Positions 1 to 5,622 of a DNA stretch of 21,239 bases are shown one piece after another. The stretch covers positions 1-21,239 of the forward strand of contig CAZBGI010000058.1 in the NCBI GenBank assembly GCA_964491395.1, written 5' to 3'. Source of the stretch: SKVR01 sp964491395. Lineage in GTDB: Bacteria > Bacteroidota > Bacteroidia > Bacteroidales > UBA7960. Below the pieces are notes generated by a model that was not told the origin of the DNA, searched no databases, and saw nothing but the letters and a program-made list of their open reading frames with translations. Every line of letters begins with the position of its first letter. The first letter of the stretch is position 1. A program made the translations under genes and the position numbers.

Positions 1-1
1 T

Positions 2-97
2 CGGTTGCACCTGGAACAACGGAAGATTATCGTCCTGCACAACCCTTTGATTCCTGAAGAATTTGCCGGTTTGAAACCCGATTTGTCCGATTTCTGA
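2..97 (+). CDS. C-terminal fragment of an unrecognised protein
   Basis: An open frame enters from the left edge and stops at the TGA at 95-97, giving the last 31 residues of a protein whose start lies outside the window. The tail reads RLHLEQRKIIVLHNPLIPEE and ends in DLSDF. It looks like genuine coding sequence because the frame is open to the edge and the composition matches the neighbours, and because it is followed by a terminator-like hairpin. I do not recognise the family from so short a tail. It could be the partner acyltransferase of the downstream GlsB-like gene, but nothing in these residues shows that. Confidence 0.5.
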   Translation, partial: RLHLEQRKIIVLHNPLIPEEFAGLKPDLSDF

Positions 98-113
98 CAA
101 CCTTTCTTTTCAT

Positions 114-158
114 AACCCCTGTTTTGGCCAGGAGCCTTAGGGTAGGTTCTTTTTTTCC
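114..158 (+). terminator. Possible rho-independent terminator
   Basis: Seventeen bases after the upstream stop, AACC and CCT can pair with AGG and GGTT (with a small bulge) around a loop containing GGCCAGGAGCC, and the hairpin is followed directly by CTTTTTTT. The stem is imperfect, so this is a weak to moderate call. It would separate the upstream gene from the acyltransferase. Confidence 0.35.
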
Positions 159-160
159 AT

Positions 161-188
161 TTTTCAATGAGAATTATGGATAACTTTG
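161..188 (+). promoter_or_regulatory. Candidate Bacteroidota-type promoter for the acyltransferase
   Basis: TAACTTTG at 181-188 is an exact match to the Bacteroidota -7 element TAnnTTTG. The -33 position has only TTTTC (161-165) rather than TTTG, about 15-16 bases upstream. Transcription would start near 195, leaving a roughly 90-base AT-rich leader before the ATG at 288. A second, poorer -7 match (TATCTTTA, 243-250) is closer to the gene but has no -33 element. Confidence 0.35.
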
Positions 189-287
189 TATGCCGTATTG
201 AATATAAATTGAAATCATGTTAAAAAACAATTTTTTGTTCATTATCTTTACGTTAATATGTAAAAAAAACGACACTGCTAATTCACC

Positions 288-1238
288 ATGGAGACCATTG
301 CACCCAAGATTGATAAAAATACATTGAAAAAGGAGCTTGCGAAAAGCTTGTTAGTAAGGACTACCAATTTCGAGAACAACGAAATATACATATTCAATGC
401 TCACCAGTGTCCCGACTTGATGAGGGAAGTGGGCAGGCTGAGGGAAATCTCTTTCCGGGCTTCCGGGGGCGGGTCAGGCAAATCCATTGATATCGATGAA
501 TATGACAGGATGGGCAATCCCTATCAGCAGATTATTGTCTGGAATCCCAGGGAAGAAGAAATTATAGGAGGGTATCGGTATTTTAAACTCCGGTATGCTG
601 AAAAGAATCCGGAGGGTCTGTACAAAATTTTTACCCACAGAAAGTTTAAGCCCACTGAGAAGTTCGAGAAGGAGTATATGCCCTATACCATCGAATTGGG
701 GAAATCTTTTATTCAGCCCCGGTATCAACCTGCAAATAATCCCCGAAAAGGAGTTTTTTCCCTGGATAATCTATGGGATGGTCTTGGGGCAATCATTGTG
801 GATAACCCCGATGTGAGATATTTTTACGGAAGTGTTTCCCTGTATTTGCACTACGACCGGGAGGCCCGGGATTTGTTGCTCCATTTTATGAATAAATATT
901 TTGCGGACAAGGATAAACTCGTTGAGGTAAGAAATCCTCAATCTATGACACTCAGCCAGGAATACCTTGATTCTTTTTTTGATGGAAAGGGCTTCGCAGA
1001 AGATTTTGCCCAACTCAACAAAGCCATCCGGGCCAAGGGTGGAAGTATTCCCCCTCTCATTAAAGCATACATGAGCCTTTCTCCCAGTATGAAAACTTTT
1101 GGAATAGCCCGTAACCAGGATGTTGGCGATAACGTAGAGGGAATAGGCATTCTGCTGACCATCGATGATATTTATCCTGCGAAAAAGCGCCGGCATGTGG
1201 AATCTTATCTGAATCAAAAAGCAGAAAAGGCCTCCTGA
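288..1238 (+). CDS. GNAT-fold N-acyltransferase, GlsB/OlsB-like (PF13444 type)
   Basis: This 316-residue soluble protein resembles the Bacteroidota GlsB/OlsB acyltransferases, once annotated as hemolysin-like. These N-acylate an amino acid, glycine for GlsB and ornithine for OlsB, with a 3-hydroxy fatty acid in the first step of amino-lipid synthesis. Visible family segments are the conserved REVGRLREISFRASGGG block (46-62), KSIDIDEYD (65-73), the GGYRYF strand (94-99) and TIELGKSFIQP (134-144), which corresponds to the acyl-carrier-binding core. The length is normal for the bacteroidal proteins, about 320 residues. The ATG at 288 is the only sensible start. The next gene begins 21 bases after the stop, suggesting co-transcription. 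A GlsA-type O-acyltransferase partner is not seen in the window. The family is well supported, but the amino-acid substrate cannot be told from sequence and this may be a GlsB paralogue. Confidence 0.8.
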   Translation: METIAPKIDKNTLKKELAKSLLVRTTNFENNEIYIFNAHQCPDLMREVGRLREISFRASGGGSGKSIDIDEYDRMGNPYQQIIVWNPREEEIIGGYRYFKLRYAEKNPEGLYKIFTHRKFKPTEKFEKEYMPYTIELGKSFIQPRYQPANNPRKGVFSLDNLWDGLGAIIVDNPDVRYFYGSVSLYLHYDREARDLLLHFMNKYFADKDKLVEVRNPQSMTLSQEYLDSFFDGKGFAEDFAQLNKAIRAKGGSIPPLIKAYMSLSPSMKTFGIARNQDVGDNVEGIGILLTIDDIYPAKKRRHVESYLNQKAEKAS

Positions 1239-1259
1239 CAATTCTCTACACATCATCCT

Positions 1260-2201
1260 ATGGTATCAAAAACAGGGATTTTTTGTAAACTGTTTACGTA
1301 TTTAAGAGAGAACTGGCTCACGTGGTTTATCTATATTTCCATTGGGGCCCTTTTTATCCACCTCTATAGAAAAGATTATATTTCTCTTCCGGAGAATCTA
1401 TCTTATGCGTTTCTCTCCTTGTCTCTTGTTTTGCTGTTTGCAGGCTTTCTTTTGCAGGCCCTCTCTTACAAGTTGGTGCTGAAAAGTTATGGATATACTA
1501 TAAAAAGCCGTGACACCATCATTGCTTTCGGGCTTACCGTATTGTCCAGGTATATTCCCGGAAAGTTCTGGATACATCTGGGACGGGGAGAGTATATCAG
1601 GAAAAGGTATGATTATCCTTTTGGTGAATTGGTTTACATATCGCTGTACACGCAGTTTCTGGGTATGTGGAATGTGCTGTTTTTTTGCTCCCTGGGGATA
1701 TTTTTTCTGGATATAGAATGGTATATCAGGGTGATCATCCTGTTGGCCGGGCTGGTATTGTCGGTCATTATTTTTACAACCTATTTTCATAGCCTGTCAG
1801 GGAAGATTGTAAAGAAAGCATTGCAAAAAGAGGTAAGTATACCGGCCCTCAGTTTCCGGCAGAATTTGAAGGTTATCCCTGTATTTTTTGTTTTCTGGCT
1901 CCTGTATGCGTTGGGCTTTTATTTTCTGGCTCTGAGCATGGATGTAGTGCTACCCCCTCTGGGTATTATTTACTTTCCCTTGTCAACTGTATTGGGAATT
2001 GCAGCCGTTTTTGCCCCGGGAGGGCTGGGTTTGAGAGAGGCTTCCCTGGTGGGCCTTCTCACCCTGGGAAGTGTTGCTACTGTAGCGGCCACCACACTGG
2101 CTGCCTTGAGCAGGATCTGGTTTCTGGCCGGTGAGCTGTTTGCCTTTGCGCTGGCTCTGCTGCTCAAGGGTGCTGAGAAATGGAGCCGCAGGCGGGACTG
2201 A
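1260..2201 (+). CDS. Stand-alone lysyl-PG-synthase TM / UPF0104 family membrane protein
   Basis: A 313-residue polytopic inner-membrane protein with roughly seven or eight hydrophobic helices. Two signatures of the family (PF03706, the flippase half of MprF) are visible: SRYIPGKFW at 96-104 and FAPGGLGLREA at 251-261. In MprF this membrane domain moves aminoacyl-phosphatidylglycerol across the membrane and is fused to a GNAT-like synthase domain. Here there is no fused domain: the protein ends in a basic tail (KWSRRRD). It follows the GNAT-fold acyltransferase by 21 bases, so a lipid-transport role tied to that enzyme is attractive but inferred. Stand-alone members also occur near polysaccharide and glycosyltransferase genes, and their substrates are mostly unknown. 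Confidence 0.85.
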   Translation: MVSKTGIFCKLFTYLRENWLTWFIYISIGALFIHLYRKDYISLPENLSYAFLSLSLVLLFAGFLLQALSYKLVLKSYGYTIKSRDTIIAFGLTVLSRYIPGKFWIHLGRGEYIRKRYDYPFGELVYISLYTQFLGMWNVLFFCSLGIFFLDIEWYIRVIILLAGLVLSVIIFTTYFHSLSGKIVKKALQKEVSIPALSFRQNLKVIPVFFVFWLLYALGFYFLALSMDVVLPPLGIIYFPLSTVLGIAAVFAPGGLGLREASLVGLLTLGSVATVAATTLAALSRIWFLAGELFAFALALLLKGAEKWSRRRD

Positions 2202-2269
2202 ATTTTTCCGCTGGTTTACGGGTTAGGGATTTACTATTTCATGAATTGTCCTTTTAGCGCAAGTTTCAG

Positions 2270-2980
2270 CTAATGATGGTCTTTGATCTTCCTCCTGTCA
2301 TATACAACATACACTGTAAAGATCAGGATGCTCACAATAACAGTCCATATCAACCCGGTTTTCAGTCGTTCATTATTCTCACCAAACCATGCGAAAAGAA
2401 TTGTAAGAGGAACAATGCCTAGAAGCGTGGCGCCAATGAATTTCCAGTATTTCATTTTTACAATGCCCCCTACAAAGCTTATGGCATCGTTGGAGAGGAA
2501 CGGCGATAAACGCGTAATGACCACTGCCCAGAAACCATATCGGTTGACATAAAACGCCAGTTTCTTTTTTTTCTTCTCACCAATGAGTTTTTGGATGGTC
2601 CAGTAGCTGAGGAATTTTCCGACATAATAGCCCACCGTTGAAGCAATGAATATAGCAGCGATGGCAAGCACAGATCCCCAGTAAGGGCCGTAGGCAAGAA
2701 TGGATACCAGCATGAGCAGGGGAGAAGGAACAATCAGGAGGAACATTTGCAAAACCATTGTTGTGATAATAAAAGAAGGTCCCCAGATTCCGAGTTCATT
2801 CACCCAGTCGGATATTCTTTCTTCATCCTGGCTGGTAAGTGTATTATAGGCCTCATTTATAAACTGCTCTACCGGCGGTAATACAAAATAGGAAATGACT
2901 GCCGCCATGAAAAGGAGGATGCTAACAATCAAAGGCCATTTTTTTTGCAGGAAGGATTGTAAGGAACCAGGTTTATTCAT
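2270..2980 (-). CDS. TVP38/TMEM64 family (VTT domain) membrane protein
   Basis: A 236-residue inner-membrane protein of the DedA/TVP38 (SNARE-associated, VTT) superfamily. There is one N-terminal helix (16-36), then a VTT domain at about 65-200. The domain carries the re-entrant-loop segment LLIVPSPLLMLVSILAYGPY (81-100) and the typical TRLSPFLSNDAISFVGG segment (156-172) with its conserved Arg. A final helix (208-227) precedes a basic, His-ending tail. Family members are implicated in phospholipid or undecaprenyl-phosphate movement and membrane homeostasis; no substrate can be assigned here. A lysine run (136-140) precedes the central loop. The gene begins 21 bases after the stop of the outer-membrane receptor gene on the same strand, so the two may be co-transcribed. 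It converges on the UPF0104 gene across 68 bases with no evident terminator. Confidence 0.85.
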   Translation of the reverse strand: MNKPGSLQSFLQKKWPLIVSILLFMAAVISYFVLPPVEQFINEAYNTLTSQDEERISDWVNELGIWGPSFIITTMVLQMFLLIVPSPLLMLVSILAYGPYWGSVLAIAAIFIASTVGYYVGKFLSYWTIQKLIGEKKKKKLAFYVNRYGFWAVVITRLSPFLSNDAISFVGGIVKMKYWKFIGATLLGIVPLTILFAWFGENNERLKTGLIWTVIVSILIFTVYVVYDRRKIKDHH

Positions 2981-3001
2981 GACGATAGCTTATAAGTCCG
3001 T

Positions 3002-5443
3002 TTAAAACTCATCCATTCCTTCATCTCCTCCGTCCTCTCCACGGGGTACACGCCTGTCGGCCCTGTAATTGTTGATGCGGTAAGATACCCTTAGTGAGAA
3101 GCTGGGGGTGTTGGGGTCCCAGTTGCGGAAGTTGTAAAAGTCATCGCCAAAATTGGTAGATTCCCATTCCATGGTTCCAAAGATATCTCTTACCTGAAAA
3201 GTGAGGGATAAATCATTGTTAAAGAAGCTTTGCCGCAGTGCCAGGCTGGTCACAAAAAATCCGGATCGTTCACCTTGTGCACTCACTGTGGGGCTGTTGT
3301 ACATGCCCCTGAGCTGCAAGCGTGTGGAGGGGGTGATGGTGAAATCGTTGTTAAGTCTCGTATTCCAGTTGAAACTGGAAGCAGAATAATCGTTCCCATA
3401 AAGCTCACCCTGCTGCCGGTAATCATACAGATTACCCATCAGGTCAACATGCCACCAGCTAAAGGGATCGAAGCTTGCCATGATTTCAGACCCCAGTGAA
3501 TAATCTTTTCCTACATTTTCAAAAGTGGAGAGCAACACGTTGGGTTGATCTTCGTATATGTCACTTACGCGTTCAATTTTGTTGTTGGTAACGCGGTAAT
3601 ATAAATCCACGGAAAGAATGGTTTTTTCAAATCTTTTCTGGTAGCTCAGTTCATAAGAATCAATATATTCCGGTTCGAGGTTGGGATTTCCAATACGGAT
3701 ATTATAGGCATCATCCCAGGTGTAGAAGGGTTCGAGATACCAGCCCCTGACACGTTGTAAACGACGGGTATAACTGGTCATTACCTCCTGGTTAGCCGGT
3801 AATTTGTAGGATAGGTGTAAGGTAGGGTATACATCATTGCGGTTCAATGTATAATCCACTTCCTCGCCGACCATTTCAACGAGGCGGTCGGTATATTCTC
3901 CCCTGAGTCCTGCCTGGTATCCCAGTTTTCCGGTTTCACCCTGATAGATAGCGTAAAGCGAATGGATTATGGTATTGTATCCTACTTGCTTTGAAAAAAG
4001 GTCAGATTGCACAAACTCGCTGTTTTGCAAATTGTATTCAAACAAATCGTTGTTTTCATCCTGCATGCTGATGCGAGTCTGGTAACCCGCTTCAAATCGT
4101 TGTGCTTCGTTGAAAGGCAGGGTGTAATCTACTTTGAAGGTATAGCGGGAAGATGGGCCGTATTCATTGGATAGCTGACCACTTATTGCATTCATTTCTG
4201 TGTCGTAGAGCATATTCATAGAACCCTGGTCGGATTCTCTCCGGGAGAGAATGGCCTGGGCCAGGATGTTGTGTCCGTCCTGATTAAAATCTCTTTTATA
4301 ATCCAGGGTAAGGGTTTGGGCAAACCCGGCGCGCTCACCTTCTTCAAGGCTGAGATACTGGTAAGGAACCGGATTGGCCATCGACCATTCTTCGTAGTTT
4401 CTTTCGGAATTGCTGCCCCACACGCCATCTCCCAGGCGGTAAGCTATGCTTAGGGTGTTTTCAGGATTGATGTTAAAGTCTACTCCACCCCTGAAACCCC
4501 AGGAGTTGCGTATTCTCTCAAAGTCACCGGTGCTGTTGAGATAGGTGGTGTCATTGCCATAGCTCTCGCTACGGGTAAGTGATTGTCCCGGGCGGTCCAT
4601 GTCATTGTAATCTCCCCCCAGGTAGAAATTGAATCGATTGAGGCGATAATTGAGCAAAAAATCACCACCGTGACGGTTGTAGCTGCCCCCGTTGAGGTTG
4701 GCAATGCCGGAAATGCCCTGCAGGCGGTTTTGTTTCATCACAATATTGATAATACCTGCTACACCATCGGGATCGTAACGTGCAGAGGGGTTGGTGATGA
4801 TTTCAATGTTTTCAATCTGGCTGGCAGGGATTTGATTCAATACATCATTGGCATCCAGTATGCTGGGTTTTCCATCTATCAATACAGTGAAACTTCCACT
4901 ACCGCGAAGGCTCACTTCCCCGTCGAGATCTACAGTAACCGAGGGGATGTTTTCAAGTATCTCCACGGCTGTGCCTGATGCGGAAGTGTGATCCTGGCTT
5001 ACATTGATTACTTTCTTATCGATCTGGTAACTCATAGTGGGGCGGTCTGCCACCACGACCACTTCATCCAGCATTTCATCCATGGGATCAACGAGGATTG
5101 TTCCCAGATCGAGTGAACGCTGGTCTTCGGTAAGCACAATATCCTCTTTTCTTGTATCGTGATATCCCATGAACCTTACTTCAAGAATGTACTCCCCGGG
5201 CTCAATGTCTTTAAGGCGAAACAAGCCGTTGACGTCAGTAATGGAGCCATCCGTCAATGACTCATCCGAAGCTTTCAGTAACGAAACGGTGGCAAACTCA
5301 AGAGGTTGATCGGTGTAGCTGTCGTAAACAAGGCCCTTAATGATGCCCGGGCCCAGGTTTGATTCTTCTGAAAGCAGGGGTGAGGGAAGAAAAATGACGA
5401 GGGCTGATAGAAGGATTACAAGGTTTTTCAAAATAGTACGCAT
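3002..5443 (-). CDS. Outer-membrane beta-barrel receptor (TonB-dependent-receptor-like)
   Basis: An 813-residue outer-membrane protein. The order is: Sec signal peptide (about 1-25), carboxypeptidase-regulatory-like beta-sandwich (about 33-115; VYDSYTDQPLEFATVSLL, FRLKDIEPGEYILEVRFMGY), plug domain (about 125-238; EILENIPSVTVDLDGEVSLR, IENIEIITNPSARYDPDG), then a long beta-barrel of the OMP_b-brl_2 (PF14905) type. The barrel ends in SFSLRVSYRINNY and is followed by a charged Gly/Asp/Glu-rich tail ending GMDEF. The frame stays open upstream to a GTG at 5497, but ATG 5443 puts the signal peptide at the N terminus and is preferred. The ligand is unknown: no SusD partner, siderophore genes or ECF sigma/anti-sigma pair lies beside it. 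It precedes the VTT-domain gene by 21 bases and follows the histidine kinase gene by 179 bases. Confidence 0.88.
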   Translation of the reverse strand: MRTILKNLVILLSALVIFLPSPLLSEESNLGPGIIKGLVYDSYTDQPLEFATVSLLKASDESLTDGSITDVNGLFRLKDIEPGEYILEVRFMGYHDTRKEDIVLTEDQRSLDLGTILVDPMDEMLDEVVVVADRPTMSYQIDKKVINVSQDHTSASGTAVEILENIPSVTVDLDGEVSLRGSGSFTVLIDGKPSILDANDVLNQIPASQIENIEIITNPSARYDPDGVAGIINIVMKQNRLQGISGIANLNGGSYNRHGGDFLLNYRLNRFNFYLGGDYNDMDRPGQSLTRSESYGNDTTYLNSTGDFERIRNSWGFRGGVDFNINPENTLSIAYRLGDGVWGSNSERNYEEWSMANPVPYQYLSLEEGERAGFAQTLTLDYKRDFNQDGHNILAQAILSRRESDQGSMNMLYDTEMNAISGQLSNEYGPSSRYTFKVDYTLPFNEAQRFEAGYQTRISMQDENNDLFEYNLQNSEFVQSDLFSKQVGYNTIIHSLYAIYQGETGKLGYQAGLRGEYTDRLVEMVGEEVDYTLNRNDVYPTLHLSYKLPANQEVMTSYTRRLQRVRGWYLEPFYTWDDAYNIRIGNPNLEPEYIDSYELSYQKRFEKTILSVDLYYRVTNNKIERVSDIYEDQPNVLLSTFENVGKDYSLGSEIMASFDPFSWWHVDLMGNLYDYRQQGELYGNDYSASSFNWNTRLNNDFTITPSTRLQLRGMYNSPTVSAQGERSGFFVTSLALRQSFFNNDLSLTFQVRDIFGTMEWESTNFGDDFYNFRNWDPNTPSFSLRVSYRINNYRADRRVPRGEDGGDEGMDEF

Positions 5444-5559
5444 TGGTCTTATTAAGTTAAGTTTTGTGGGTTGCCGGTAAGTGATGATTCGGCCCACCTA
5501 TAGATTTAAACTAATTAAAGCTTAGCTGATTTGCAAAATACACATATACAAGGTGTTTG

Positions 5560-5579
5560 ACCCACAGATTGTTGTGGGT
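5560..5579. repeat. Perfect 7-bp inverted repeat (hairpin) between kinase and receptor genes
   Basis: ACCCACA (5560-5566) and TGTGGGT (5573-5579) form a perfect stem with a 6-base loop, 44 bases past the kinase stop. On the + strand it is followed by TTGGGC and then six T, which resembles a terminator, but no + strand gene ends here. On the coding (-) strand no U-tract follows. It may be a processing or pausing hairpin, or an operator upstream of the receptor gene. Confidence 0.4.
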
Positions 5580-5622
5580 TTGGGCTTTTTTAACCTATAC
5601 TTAACAAGTTATAATAGTTGTT

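Noticed and set aside
771..1256. 161-codon open frame on the minus strand
   Set aside because: It is antisense to the GlsB-like acyltransferase and has low-complexity, Cys/His-scattered composition typical of shadow frames.
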